Shown here: piece after piece, positions 25,705 to 35,113 of the stretch
Layout: each line of letters starts with the position of its first letter
Position numbering within the stretch: position 1 is the first letter of the stretch
From: JAXGZG01 sp040771825
Lineage (GTDB): Bacteria; Bacillota; Sulfobacillia; Fermentithermobacillales; Fermentithermobacillaceae
Assembly (NCBI GenBank): GCA_040771825.1
Contig: JAXGZG010000001.1
Coordinates: 771,743 to 835,742, forward strand
Length of the DNA: 64,000 nt
Direction: 5' to 3'
Notes under the pieces: model-generated
Told to the model about the DNA's origin: nothing
The model's database searches: none
The model's input: only the letters and a program-made list of their open reading frames with translations
Position numbers and translations under genes: made by a program

Positions 25705-28440
25705 TCAGGGCACTATCGTAGCGGTTCCAGTGTCGGGGGTCCCTCCGGCTACCCTGTCAAGATCCGACAACACTCTACCCAGTTCTTCAACGGCTCTGCC
25801 GTATCCTGCCCAGTCCCCGGCCCTTAGGCGTTCTTGGGCTTCTTCCCACAGACGAGCGGCGCTGGCGGCCAGGGACTTCACATCAGCTGCTTGGCCAGGA
25901 GTCTCAGGGGTCCCGCCAGGTGTCTCGGGAAGGCCCGGGCCGAACATCTGGGTTAACGCGTCGTCTACGGTGATCCCCATGACCACCCGGCCTCCATAGT
26001 ACATCAGCACTCGCTTGAGTTCAGGTATCTTGACGCGTTCTGCCTGTATATATAAAGGTTCGATATACAGAAGCGAGTCCTTTATAGGTATCGACAGGAG
26101 ATTTCCCCGTATGACCTGTGAACCCACCTGCCCCCAAAGAGTCATGCTCTGAGAGATCTGGGGGTTCTGGGCCATCAACGATTCCACCTGCATGGGACCG
26201 GGAATCAGTCTGTCTTTGGGCAGAGTGAAAAGGATCATCTGGCCGTAGTGGGCCGGATCGCATCGGGCCCCCAGCCAAGCCGTCATGTTGGGTTTGCCCC
26301 GGGGAGTGAACGGGGTAATGAGCAGGTACTCGGGTTCATCCTCACCGGGTAAGGTCAAGACAACGTAGTAGGGCTCCACAACCTGTTCGGCTTGACCGTA
26401 GATCTCTTTGGGCAGTTCCCAGTAGTCTTCTTTGTTGTAGTAGACGTTCGGGTCCGTCATGTGGTAGGTCAGAAGCATTCGGGACTGCATCTTGAAGAGG
26501 TCTTCAGGCACTCTGATGTGAGACATAATCTCCGGGGGCATAGACTCCATAGGCTTGAGAAGGTCTGGGAATATCTTGGCGTAAGTCCGGACAATAGGGT
26601 CTTTGCTGTCAGCCTGATAAAAGGCAACTTTGCCGTCGTAGGCGTCAACTACGGCTTTGACTGAGTTGCGGATGTAGTTGAGGCCCGACTGGGGATCGGG
26701 CTGGCTGTAGGGATAGTTGGCTGATACGGTATAGCCATCTACGATCCATACCAGCCGTCCGCCGGCAACAACCAGGTACGGGTCTTTGTCGTACATGAAG
26801 AATGGGGCGATGGTGGATATCCTCTCAATGATGTTCCGTTTCATGATGAGGCGAGACTCGGGCGTGATCGCGCCGGACACCATGATCTGGTAATCCGTGA
26901 ATCTTAGCATAAAGGAAAGCTTGGCCAAAACGCCCTTGAGAGGAACCCCCGCTTCACCTTTGTAGAAGGTTGGTTCGATATCTTCGCTTTCGGCCCGGGG
27001 GTAGTTGAACTCTGGCTCCTTAGTGTTCACCACGATGTACTGGTCGGTGAGTTCTCCGAAATACACTTCGGGCCGCTCAAGCCTTAAGTCAGTTGAAGTC
27101 TTGGGCGGTACGTCAGAAAAATAGAAGGACGGCTGCCCCGCCCCGGTGACTTCTGAGACCGGGCTCATCACTAGCCCATACCCGTGGGTGTACTTGAGAT
27201 GCAGGTTCACCCAAGTGTTGGCCTCCGGGGGAAGCGACCTAATGTCCAGTTCCCGGGGGGAGAGCATGACTTCTCTGTACTCTCCGTTGACTAGGTAGCG
27301 GTCGACGTCCACGTCGTTAAACTTGTAGTACATGCGGATTTCCTGAACCTGAGTATAGGTATCTTTTAGAACCCGGTAGTCCCAGAGCCTGAAATTTCGG
27401 ACCGTGTCTATGTCGCGCTTAATGTCCGAAAGCGCAAGATCCTGTGCCGCAGGGTATGCTGACGGTACTATGGCGTCCAGACTGAAAGCAGACCTTGTGA
27501 ACTTTATGTTGTGCTCGATAAACGGCAACTCGTAGGCCAGTTCATTAGGGGATACTGTGAATTGCTGCATGAAGGCGGGATATGCGTAGCCTGCCACGAG
27601 AGACAGAATGAAGAGACCGGCCACAGAATACCCCACCCAGCGAAAACTCCTTACCGCCAACCCGAACAAGGATATGAGCGCTCCTGCCAGCGCCACGTAC
27701 ACAAGCAGTCTATATGCAGGCACTTGAGCGTGAATGTCTGTGTAAGAGGCGCCAAAGGCTACTCCCCTGGGGGAGTACATCAGGTCCCACACGTTGATCT
27801 GGTAACCCCAAGCCTTTAGGGAGAAAAGAAGGGCTGCCAGAATCGAAAGGTGGGCCCGGGCTCTTCTGTCAACCATCAGTCTTCTAGGAGCAAATCTCAC
27901 GTCCCCCAAGACAAAGTAGGCGACTGCAGAGACCACCAAAGCGGCACTAAGTGCGGCCCACAGATGTTGCTGTATCAGGCGGATGAAAGGAAGGCTGAAG
28001 ATATAGAACCCCACGTCTTTGGCAAAGAATGGGTCTGTAATCTCGAAAGGAGTTCTGTTGAGGAAGGCCAGTATCACGTGCCACTGGCTGTATGCCGCTA
28101 TCCCTCCCAGTATGCCCACGACTGCCGAGACCAAAAGGATGTAACGGCCAAGCCTTCTGGGAAGAGAAACAGGGATGGGCATAATCAGCCCTCCAACCAG
28201 GTTAAGCTCCGATCGGCGCCACATGACCGCCTTCAGGTTCAAGAAGGTGATAAGAAAGAACAATAACCCCCCGGCGAGTCCGATTCCGACTCTAGCCCCA
28301 AGGATCTTTGTGAAGACCGAAAGGTACCCCACCTCTTTAAACCAAAGGATGTCGGTGTAAAAAACGGCCATGCCTGTCCCCGCCAACGCTAGAAACACAG
28401 CCAGTCCCACAAGGACCCACAACCATCGTCTTCCTCGCAT
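25705..28440 (-). CDS. UPF0182 family large membrane protein
   Basis: A 911-residue protein of the UPF0182/COG1615 family, function unknown. The N-terminal 300 residues contain about seven hydrophobic helices beginning WLWVLVGLAVFLALAG; the rest is a large, probably extracytoplasmic domain with the family blocks WVNLHLKYTHGYG, TPFTPRGKPNMTAW and LYIEPLYIQ. The last 85 residues are a Pro/Gly/Thr-rich stretch plus a short helix and are less conserved. The ATG at 28440 follows CGAGGAGG; a longer frame is rejected. The family is common in actinobacteria, cyanobacteria and some clostridia and is usually a lone gene. Here it leads into asnS. Confidence 0.9.
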   Translation of the reverse strand: MRGRRWLWVLVGLAVFLALAGTGMAVFYTDILWFKEVGYLSVFTKILGARVGIGLAGGLLFFLITFLNLKAVMWRRSELNLVGGLIMPIPVSLPRRLGRYILLVSAVVGILGGIAAYSQWHVILAFLNRTPFEITDPFFAKDVGFYIFSLPFIRLIQQHLWAALSAALVVSAVAYFVLGDVRFAPRRLMVDRRARAHLSILAALLFSLKAWGYQINVWDLMYSPRGVAFGASYTDIHAQVPAYRLLVYVALAGALISLFGLAVRSFRWVGYSVAGLFILSLVAGYAYPAFMQQFTVSPNELAYELPFIEHNIKFTRSAFSLDAIVPSAYPAAQDLALSDIKRDIDTVRNFRLWDYRVLKDTYTQVQEIRMYYKFNDVDVDRYLVNGEYREVMLSPRELDIRSLPPEANTWVNLHLKYTHGYGLVMSPVSEVTGAGQPSFYFSDVPPKTSTDLRLERPEVYFGELTDQYIVVNTKEPEFNYPRAESEDIEPTFYKGEAGVPLKGVLAKLSFMLRFTDYQIMVSGAITPESRLIMKRNIIERISTIAPFFMYDKDPYLVVAGGRLVWIVDGYTVSANYPYSQPDPQSGLNYIRNSVKAVVDAYDGKVAFYQADSKDPIVRTYAKIFPDLLKPMESMPPEIMSHIRVPEDLFKMQSRMLLTYHMTDPNVYYNKEDYWELPKEIYGQAEQVVEPYYVVLTLPGEDEPEYLLITPFTPRGKPNMTAWLGARCDPAHYGQMILFTLPKDRLIPGPMQVESLMAQNPQISQSMTLWGQVGSQVIRGNLLSIPIKDSLLYIEPLYIQAERVKIPELKRVLMYYGGRVVMGITVDDALTQMFGPGLPETPGGTPETPGQAADVKSLAASAARLWEEAQERLRAGDWAGYGRAVEELGRVLSDLDRVAGGTPDTGTATIVP

Positions 28441-28466
28441 TTTGAACCTCCTCGTTTCCCTGACCG

Positions 28467-29777
28467 CTAGCGGCCGAGAGCTTCGTCCCACATGGCGAAG
28501 TATTCTTGCTTAGTCATTTCGGGCGCGTAGCCTCGGATGATCTCTCGGGCCTTTGATGCGTCATCCCAGAGGAGGTCCACAAGGGTCATTGCCATGAGTT
28601 TGGCAGGGACTATGTAGGCCTCCACAGGATCGGCGATCATGAAGTCTTGGGAGTGCCCAGCCCCAATTGCACCTCCGCATGACGGATGGATGGCCGGCAT
28701 CAAGTGCATTAGGTCGCCTATGTCTGACGAACCCGAACCATGCTGCCCTTCTTCAACTGCCATCCGGCCCAGGAGGGCCGCTGCGTTCTCCCGGAACACC
28801 TTGTCAAACCCGGGACAATTCCTCCTAGGAAGATACCCCGGGATCTCCTGTATTTCCACTTCTGCCCCTACCGCGTAGGCGCCTGCCTGGATGGCTCTGT
28901 TTACTTTCGCGCTGGCGTCTTTGATAGATTCCATGGTTCTGCCCCTCACATAGGTCTCCATCCTTACGTCGGCAGGAATAACGTTGACCAGATCGCCGCC
29001 TTTCGTGATTATCGGGTGCACTCGTATGTGGTCTTGGTCTTTGAAAGTCTCCCGCTGAACGTGGATGGACATAAACCCGAGCATGGCAGCGTTAAGCGCG
29101 TTGACTCCCGTCTCAGGGGAGGCGCCTGCGTGGGCTTCTTTCCCCTTGTACTTTACGAGCTTCCCAACAAAACCGTTGGAGGTGCCGCCCACAGTCACTT
29201 TTGCGGGTCCGGTGAAGGAACCCATGTGGCACATCATTGCCATGTGGATGTCGTCGAAAAACCCTTCCTTGAGTAGCTGTTGTTTTCCCCCAAAGAAGCT
29301 GATCCTGCCTTCGCGCGCTAGTTTTTGCCTGTATTCCAGCTCCACGTATTCCTCTGCAGGCACTCCTAGGAAAGTAATGGCGCCGCTAAGATGATCCCGG
29401 GCGCAAGTGGAGACGATCCCCATTGCAACTCCAAGCATGGATGCGACTTGCCCGTTATGGCCGCATGCGTGAGCCGCGCCTGTGGCGGGGTCAGCGTAGC
29501 GGTGGCCGGGGCACACCACTGCGTCGAGTTCTCCCATAATGCATACATTGGGGCCCGGTTTGGCGCAATCAACCTTGGCCGAGACGCCTGTGATGGCCAG
29601 CTCCGTCCGAGAAGAAAGCCCCATGCTATCAAAGGTCTTCTTGACCAGCGCCGACGTTCTGTGCTCTTTGTACCCAAGTTCGGGATGGGCGAAGATATCC
29701 TGCCCGATCTCGATTATCTCCTTGCTTTTTTCATCTATCTTTGCCACTATTTCTTTCTTGAGATCTTCTTTGGTCAT
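28467..29777 (-). CDS. M20 family amidohydrolase (AbgB-like)
   Basis: A 436-residue peptidase M20 protein of the amidohydrolase subgroup (aminobenzoyl-glutamate, indoleacetyl-amino acid or N-acyl amino acid hydrolases). AHPELGYKE near 30, HACGHNGQ near 108-115 with the metal-binding Cys/His, PAEEYVE near 140, the lid-domain His of EAHAGASPE, and GAGHS at the end are the expected blocks. It likely releases an amino acid from an N-acyl or N-aryl conjugate using two divalent metals. The ATG at 29777 is close behind AGGGGA. It lies 26 bases upstream of UPF0182 and may share its transcript. The natural substrate cannot be read from sequence. Confidence 0.88.
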   Translation of the reverse strand: MTKEDLKKEIVAKIDEKSKEIIEIGQDIFAHPELGYKEHRTSALVKKTFDSMGLSSRTELAITGVSAKVDCAKPGPNVCIMGELDAVVCPGHRYADPATGAAHACGHNGQVASMLGVAMGIVSTCARDHLSGAITFLGVPAEEYVELEYRQKLAREGRISFFGGKQQLLKEGFFDDIHMAMMCHMGSFTGPAKVTVGGTSNGFVGKLVKYKGKEAHAGASPETGVNALNAAMLGFMSIHVQRETFKDQDHIRVHPIITKGGDLVNVIPADVRMETYVRGRTMESIKDASAKVNRAIQAGAYAVGAEVEIQEIPGYLPRRNCPGFDKVFRENAAALLGRMAVEEGQHGSGSSDIGDLMHLMPAIHPSCGGAIGAGHSQDFMIADPVEAYIVPAKLMAMTLVDLLWDDASKAREIIRGYAPEMTKQEYFAMWDEALGR

Positions 29778-29924
29778 TTCCCCTAATCTAACCCGCCTTT
29801 CGGTACTCTATCCCGGAGAAGAATTCTCCACTTGCGGTATATGTCCTGCCTTTTCCGCTCTTAGGCCACAAATAGAGGCGGGAAGAGTTTCTTGATTATG
29901 CCCCAAAACCCATTAAGGTTGGGG

Positions 29925-30233
29925 CTACTTTAGAAGGTTCAGGATCTTGGGGCCTATCCGTTCCACGGCCTTCTCTGACAAAGACACTACTTCTTCAAGG
30001 CTCTGGCCATCTTTGACCTCGGAGCGGTACCAGATGACCCGGTCTCTTGTGAGAAAAGTCCCCGGCCCGCCATGACCAACGTTCCGGTCCAGAAGGTACT
30101 CCTGAACCCTTTGGGGCAGCCCATCTCGCCTAACCACTCTGACTATGGGTATTTCCAGGACATATCCACCGTTTTGACGGTAAACGTGGATTTCGCACCT
30201 CCCGCGAACCATTTTCTCGTAAGGTTTGCTCAT
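29925..30233 (-). CDS. small hypothetical protein divergent from rqcH
   Basis: A 102-residue soluble protein I do not recognise. It shows alternating hydrophobic strands (EIHVYRQNGGYVLEIPIVRVV) and a C-terminal helix (LEEVVSLSEKAVERIGPKILNLL). The ATG at 30233 follows GAGGTGAT, a good ribosome site. It is divergent from rqcH, whose start is 81 bases away, and is followed by an M20 gene 148 bases on. It could be a small beta-sheet regulator or simply an uncharacterised lineage protein. Confidence 0.6.
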   Translation of the reverse strand: MSKPYEKMVRGRCEIHVYRQNGGYVLEIPIVRVVRRDGLPQRVQEYLLDRNVGHGGPGTFLTRDRVIWYRSEVKDGQSLEEVVSLSEKAVERIGPKILNLLK

Positions 30234-30262
30234 GACCGATCACCTCGACTAGGCGCCTTTGC

Positions 30263-30294
30263 GCCCACTTGGCCAGACGGTATACTTATACTCG
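30263..30294 (+). promoter_or_regulatory. putative rqcH promoter region
   Basis: A TATACTTATACT block lies 20-40 bases before the rqcH start, with TTGCGC about 16 bases upstream of its first hexamer. The -10 match is good (5 of 6) and the -35 is weak. Confidence 0.35.
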
Positions 30295-30314
30295 AGGACC
30301 GAAGGGGGAGCATC

Positions 30315-32120
30315 TTGGACGGCATCACACTTTACTGTATACGCAAAGAACTATCTGAATACCTGCCTCTTAGGGTGCAGAAAGTGTACCAGCCCAAACC
30401 AAGAGAGGTAGTCTTCTCCCTTTGGGGAGGCCACAGATTTCGCTCTAGGTTGCTTCTGTCTATTGAGCCCTCAAGGCCGTTTTTCGGCCTCACTTCTGAG
30501 TCTTTAGATAACCCCAAGAACCCTCCGGGATTTTGCCTTGGGTTGCGAAAGCGCCTAGAAGGCGGAACTCTAGCGGCTTTGGATCAGGAAAGCACAGACA
30601 GGGTGCTCTATCTAAGGTTCTCAGGACACGACGATTTCGGGGATACAGCGCCCTTCACTCTGGTAATGGACATGGCAGGAAAGGGCGCCAACATAGGTCT
30701 TTACCGTGACTCGTGCTTGGTTGTCTCTCTCCTGCCGCCTGACGGGATACGATTTATCACAGGCCATGGCTACTCGCCGCCTATGAGCGCCAAACTGGAT
30801 ATGCTTCAGGATCCATTGCCTGAAGGCTTTCTGGGCACCTTGGCGGCAACCCTTCATTCAAGGCACGAGACTTCGCTGAAATCCCTATCTTCAACCGTTC
30901 AAGGACTTGGAGGCGACCTGGCAAGGTCTATCTTGGGATCGGTTTCGGTAGACCCGGAGTCAGAGTTCTCAGAAGAAGCGGCCGCGAATACAAGCGACGC
31001 TCTTTTCGTTCTGAGGGATCATATCAGGAGCGGCCAGCTTTGTCCGGCTCTTTATGAAAATCCTAAGGGAGACGTTTGGGTTCATGCCCTGCCTCTTTTC
31101 CACAAGACGCCCGTCAAGACATACGACACCTTGCTCCAAGCCATGGAAGACTGCCGGCTCTTGTCTATCCAGAGGCACGGCCAAGAGGCACTAATGGCTC
31201 ACGGCAGAGCGCTTTACAATCGGGTCCTGCATAAACTGGAGTCCAGAATGAAAGCCCAGTCCAACGACTTGGAAGCCGCCAAAGAAGCCCAGAAATACAG
31301 GCTGTGGGCGGAGCTTATAGACTCAAGCGGGAAGAAGTTCCCTCCGGGAGAGGAGGAACTGGCCGTCTTGGACTACTACAAAGACCCTCCGACCATGACT
31401 ACAGTCCCTCTAGACCCCAAATACTCCTCAGGGGACAACGCCCGGAGGTACTATGCCAAGTATCAGAAGATGTCAAGGGCGGCTCGGGTTCTGACCCGTT
31501 CTGTGGAAGCGCTTAGGGTCAATCTGGCCAAGATTGAGGGCGCAGGCAGAGCGTTTTCGGAGCAGGAAGGTCGGGGCAGTCCTTCGGATATGAGAAGGGC
31601 TTTGGCTACCTTAGAGAAAATCGCCGCCGATGCAGGCATAAGAGCAAGGTCTTATCCCAAGGCAGACAAGGTGCGGGACGTGCCCCGGCCCAGAGGCTCT
31701 CAGGAGACTCCAGGGATAACCGGTCTTCCCCACGGAGTGCGTTCCTTGAAAGGGCCACTGGGGTCTGGGATTTATGTGGGGGCCACTGCTCAGGCCAACG
31801 ACTATCTTGCCACCAGGTTTAAGCGGCCCGGCGATTTGTGGTTCCACGCCAAAGGCGTCAAAGGCGCTCACGTGCTCTTGCGGCCGGCTATGGTCCAAGA
31901 GGCGCCCCAGGAAGATATTGTGGCAGCGGCCAGGGCTGCCGCAGAGGCCTCTGACGCCAGAACCTCAGGAAAGGTTGAGGTTGACTGGGTAGATGCTTCA
32001 AAAGTCAGAAAACCCCGGGGCGGCGCCCCAGGGTTTGTGACATACACTGACCAGAAGACTACGCTAGTATCTCTTCACCACGCGTCTCCCACTAGCGATG
32101 AAAGATCCGAGAGTCCCTGA
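30315..32120 (+). CDS. rqcH: RqcH (NFACT family) ribosome quality control factor
   Basis: A 601-residue NFACT protein. Its NFACT-N domain begins LDGITLYCIRKELSEYLPLRV, followed by two helix-hairpin-helix-like/coiled-coil regions (about 265-420) and an NFACT-R domain with GDLWFHAKGVKGAHVLLR. RqcH binds stalled 50S-peptidyl-tRNA and recruits tRNA-Ala to add C-terminal alanine tails that mark the nascent chain for degradation; older names are FbpA/YloA. The open frame starts at 30072, but the domain starts at the TTG at 30315, which follows GGGGGAG. The last 46 bases overlap the 3' end of the convergent pyrD, so the two mRNAs are antisense there. Confidence 0.92.
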   Translation: MDGITLYCIRKELSEYLPLRVQKVYQPKPREVVFSLWGGHRFRSRLLLSIEPSRPFFGLTSESLDNPKNPPGFCLGLRKRLEGGTLAALDQESTDRVLYLRFSGHDDFGDTAPFTLVMDMAGKGANIGLYRDSCLVVSLLPPDGIRFITGHGYSPPMSAKLDMLQDPLPEGFLGTLAATLHSRHETSLKSLSSTVQGLGGDLARSILGSVSVDPESEFSEEAAANTSDALFVLRDHIRSGQLCPALYENPKGDVWVHALPLFHKTPVKTYDTLLQAMEDCRLLSIQRHGQEALMAHGRALYNRVLHKLESRMKAQSNDLEAAKEAQKYRLWAELIDSSGKKFPPGEEELAVLDYYKDPPTMTTVPLDPKYSSGDNARRYYAKYQKMSRAARVLTRSVEALRVNLAKIEGAGRAFSEQEGRGSPSDMRRALATLEKIAADAGIRARSYPKADKVRDVPRPRGSQETPGITGLPHGVRSLKGPLGSGIYVGATAQANDYLATRFKRPGDLWFHAKGVKGAHVLLRPAMVQEAPQEDIVAAARAAAEASDARTSGKVEVDWVDASKVRKPRGGAPGFVTYTDQKTTLVSLHHASPTSDERSESP

Positions 32121-32980
32121 TCCTTGCCGTACTGAAGAAGCCCTTGGTTTATCTTTCTGGGGATCTCAGGGTCCACAAGAAGAGAAGAGCCCACCGACAC
32201 GGCCTTGGCCCCGGCAAGCATAAACTCGAGAGCGTCTTCCCAAGAAGCGATGCCCCCCATGCCGATTATCGGGACCGACACTGACTGGGAAACCTGATAA
32301 ACGCACCTGAGGGCTACAGGCTTAATGGCGGGCCCTGAAAGGCCTCCTGTCACGTTGCCCAAGATAGGCCTTCTAGTCTTGACGTCAATGGCCATCCCCA
32401 AAAGCGTGTTGATCAGGGAGATGATATCCGCTCCCCCCTCAACCGCGGCTCTGGCGACGCTCACGATATCGTGAAGGTTGGGAGTGAGTTTGGTGATGAC
32501 CGGCCCTTTGAAAGCCCTTTTCACAGCAGAAGTCGCACGGTAGCACGATCGCGGATCCAGGCCAAAGGCCATTCCGCCGGCCCGGACGTTGGGGCAAGAT
32601 ACGTTGACCTCAAGGGCAGACACCCCGGGTACTCCTCTGAATATGGAGCCCAGCTCGGAAAACTCTCCTGTTGAGTCTCCTGAAACGTTCACGAAGATGG
32701 GGACGCCAAACTTGGCAAGCCACGGGATCATCTCTTGGGCTACCACACGGGCGCCGGGGTTTTCCAACCCTATTGAATTGAGCATACCTGAAGGTGTCTC
32801 GGCGATTCTGGGCGGAGGATTCCCTGCCCGCGGCTTGAGCGTTGTCCCCTTGACGCACACGGCGCCGAACCACGAAATGTCCCCAACGTGCAAGTACTCC
32901 CGCCCGTATCCGAAAACGCCTGATGCGGCGATAACAGGATTCTTCAAGTGAACGCCTGCAAGATCCAGAGAGAGGTTCAC
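32075..32980 (-). CDS. pyrD: dihydroorotate dehydrogenase, class 1B catalytic subunit
   Basis: A 301-residue TIM-barrel FMN enzyme oxidising dihydroorotate to orotate, the fourth step of UMP synthesis. NPVIAASGVFGYG, GTTLKPRAGNPPPR, NSIGLENPG and NVSCPNV (catalytic Cys) are the class 1 motifs; PIIGMGGI and the GAKAVSVGS block bind the FMN phosphate. Class 1B is assigned because pyrK is adjacent. The GTG at 32980 begins one base after the pyrK stop and gives the expected N-terminus; the longer GTG at 32992 overlaps the ribosome site. It ends the pyr operon and overlaps rqcH tail to tail by 46 bases. Confidence 0.94.
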   Translation of the reverse strand: MNLSLDLAGVHLKNPVIAASGVFGYGREYLHVGDISWFGAVCVKGTTLKPRAGNPPPRIAETPSGMLNSIGLENPGARVVAQEMIPWLAKFGVPIFVNVSGDSTGEFSELGSIFRGVPGVSALEVNVSCPNVRAGGMAFGLDPRSCYRATSAVKRAFKGPVITKLTPNLHDIVSVARAAVEGGADIISLINTLLGMAIDVKTRRPILGNVTGGLSGPAIKPVALRCVYQVSQSVSVPIIGMGGIASWEDALEFMLAGAKAVSVGSSLLVDPEIPRKINQGLLQYGKDQGLSDLSSLVGDAW

Positions 32981-32981
32981 G

Positions 32982-33812
32982 TCAACCCTCACCTCCTAGA
33001 TCGACGTCACTTGCCCGAAACACCGGGCCGTCTCGGCAGACGTGAAGATAGCGCTCTTCTTGGCCAGAAGCCTTCACGGCGCATCCCTGGCAAAGCCCGA
33101 TGCCGCAAGCCATCCTGGCTTCCAACGACAAGTACAGCTCTAGGGAGTCTCCTACAAGGCGCGTAATGGCTTGGAGCATTGGCTCCGGACCACAAGCCAC
33201 CATGATCTCCCCTTTACGGAAGTCCTCGGCGTAAGAAGCCAAAAGCTCTGTGACGAAACCCCGATAGCCGACGCTTCCGTCCTCGGTGGCCGTGTGAACG
33301 CTGCATCCTTGGTTTTGGAAGCGGTCTGTGTCCATGGAGTCAGCAGATGAGCGGGCACCGTAGAACAAGGAAACCTCGTATCCCAGTTCTTTGGCTTCTT
33401 GCGCAAGAGGGTACATGGGGGCCAACCCTGTGCCTCCTGTCGCAAGCCATAGATGAGGGGACCTGCCCTTGCCGGTGCTCTGAGTGTGGGATCTTAGGGA
33501 AAATCCGTTTCCTAAAGGCCCTAATACCCACACTGTGTCCCCTGGCTCCCACAGGGCCATAGACTGGGTGCCCCGGCCCACGACTCTCCAGGTAATCTCG
33601 ATTAGGCCCAAATCTTTGTGAAACTGGGAGATGCTAAAAGGGCGCCTCAGGAAAGGTTCGGACCCACTGCTCACTCTGACGTTTACGAATTGCAGAGGCC
33701 GAGCCCTCCGGGCGATGTTTGGGGATTCTAAGAGGGCGCGGTAGACTCCGCCCGAATCCTTTTCCACGGAGACTACCTGGCTTGGGATGTCTACAATACT
33801 TCGTAGGGTCAT
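32982..33812 (-). CDS. pyrK: dihydroorotate dehydrogenase electron transfer subunit
   Basis: A 276-residue ferredoxin-reductase-like subunit that passes electrons from PyrD to NAD. FLRRPFSIS binds FAD, GGTGLAPMYPLA binds the dinucleotide, and CGIGLCQGC with a later Cys (HVCRDGP) ligates the [2Fe-2S] cluster. The ATG overlaps the pyrC stop by ATGA. Its product works as a PyrD2K2 heterotetramer, so the host uses NAD rather than quinone for this step, as in many anaerobes. No anomalies were seen. Confidence 0.94.
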   Translation of the reverse strand: MTLRSIVDIPSQVVSVEKDSGGVYRALLESPNIARRARPLQFVNVRVSSGSEPFLRRPFSISQFHKDLGLIEITWRVVGRGTQSMALWEPGDTVWVLGPLGNGFSLRSHTQSTGKGRSPHLWLATGGTGLAPMYPLAQEAKELGYEVSLFYGARSSADSMDTDRFQNQGCSVHTATEDGSVGYRGFVTELLASYAEDFRKGEIMVACGPEPMLQAITRLVGDSLELYLSLEARMACGIGLCQGCAVKASGQEERYLHVCRDGPVFRASDVDLGGEG

Positions 33813-35113
33813 GACACAAGGCTCCTAGCGTTCATGACGATTGCGCCTCCTACAATAGTAGCCCAAGGTACACCCAGAAGGCGCCATCCCGAAATTGGAG
33901 TGTTCTTGCCTTTTGACACAAATTCCCGCGGGTTCACTGGGTATTCGTAATCAGGGTTGATCACCGTTATGTCGGCCACTGCCCCTTCAGCCAGTGTCCC
34001 GCCGGGTACTCCGAGTATTCGCGCAGGGGCCAAACTCATGACTTCGGCCATTCGCATCCAAGATAAGCGCCCGGGGATGACAAGCCGGTCAACAACCAGG
34101 CTGACGGCCGTCTCAAGGCCACTAATGCCGGGCGCCGCATAATCCCATTCCACCCATTTGTCGTCTTGATGGTGAGGGGCGTGGTCGGTGGCGATGGCAT
34201 CGATTACCCCTTCCACGAGCCCTTGGCAGAGGCTTGCGGCATCTTCTTTGGACCTTAAAGGCGGGTTAACTTTGGTATTGGTGTCGTATTGAGTCTCCAA
34301 TACGAGATCGTCGGTGAAAAACAAGTGGTGCGGCGTAACGTCGCAGGTGACCCGGATCCCCCGGGCTTTGGCTTGCCTGATGAGTTCCAAGGACCCTTTG
34401 GTGGATATATGAGTTAGGTGGAGCCTTCCTTGAGTAAGCGCGGCCACAGAAATATCCCTTTGGACCGCAATGTCTTCGGCCTCGTTAGGTATCCCTCTGA
34501 AACCCGCCAAAATCGAGTTGTGCCCGCGGTTCATCTGACCGCCATCAGACAGGCTTTTTTCTTCAGGATGTTCGATCAGAGGCGCATCAAAGGACTTGAG
34601 GTATTCCAGAGCGCACCGGAGCACCTCAGAAGTGGATACCGGATCTCCATCGTCAGAGAACCCAACCGCTCCAAAAGCCCGCATCTCGCCCATTTCTGCC
34701 AGTTCCTTGCCGGCCCGTCCTTTTGTCACCGCACCTATGGGGTATACTCTGACGCGTCCAACTTCTGCGGCTCGCTTCATGACCCTGGCAAGGACGGCGT
34801 CGTTGTCGATGGCCGGATCCGTGTTGGGCATGCAGGCAACAGCGGTGAATCCTCCCATGGCCGCAGCAGCCGTCCCGGTAGCGATATCCTCTTTCTCCTC
34901 GAAGCCGGGCTCTCTCAGGTGTACATGCATGTCAATGAGGCCCGGCATCACGATCATCCCGGAGGCGTCAACCACATCCAATTGGCTTACAGAGTCTATG
35001 GCCGGGGATATCATGGCTATCTTTCCGTCTGATACGAGAATGTCAGCAATTTCGTCTCGATCTGTCGAAGGGTCAATGACCCTTCCGCCCTTAATAATAA
35101 TGTCTTTGGCCAC
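33809..35113 (-). CDS. pyrC: dihydroorotase
   Basis: A 434-residue class I amidohydrolase closing carbamoyl-aspartate to dihydroorotate. IDMHVHLREPG (metal His pair), the MPNTDP block, HLTHIST, CDVTPHHLFF and ATDHAPH are the expected motifs. The start is GTG at 35113, sharing one base with the pyrB stop (TAGTG). In many Firmicutes this type forms a complex with aspartate carbamoyltransferase, and the adjacent order pyrB-pyrC fits. The frame is complete and normal in length. Confidence 0.95.
   Translation of the reverse strand: MAKDIIIKGGRVIDPSTDRDEIADILVSDGKIAMISPAIDSVSQLDVVDASGMIVMPGLIDMHVHLREPGFEEKEDIATGTAAAAMGGFTAVACMPNTDPAIDNDAVLARVMKRAAEVGRVRVYPIGAVTKGRAGKELAEMGEMRAFGAVGFSDDGDPVSTSEVLRCALEYLKSFDAPLIEHPEEKSLSDGGQMNRGHNSILAGFRGIPNEAEDIAVQRDISVAALTQGRLHLTHISTKGSLELIRQAKARGIRVTCDVTPHHLFFTDDLVLETQYDTNTKVNPPLRSKEDAASLCQGLVEGVIDAIATDHAPHHQDDKWVEWDYAAPGISGLETAVSLVVDRLVIPGRLSWMRMAEVMSLAPARILGVPGGTLAEGAVADITVINPDYEYPVNPREFVSKGKNTPISGWRLLGVPWATIVGGAIVMNARSLVS

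Noticed and set aside
34418..35032. A 204-residue plus-strand frame opposite pyrC
   Set aside because: Antisense shadow of a highly conserved enzyme; low-complexity composition and no ribosome site.
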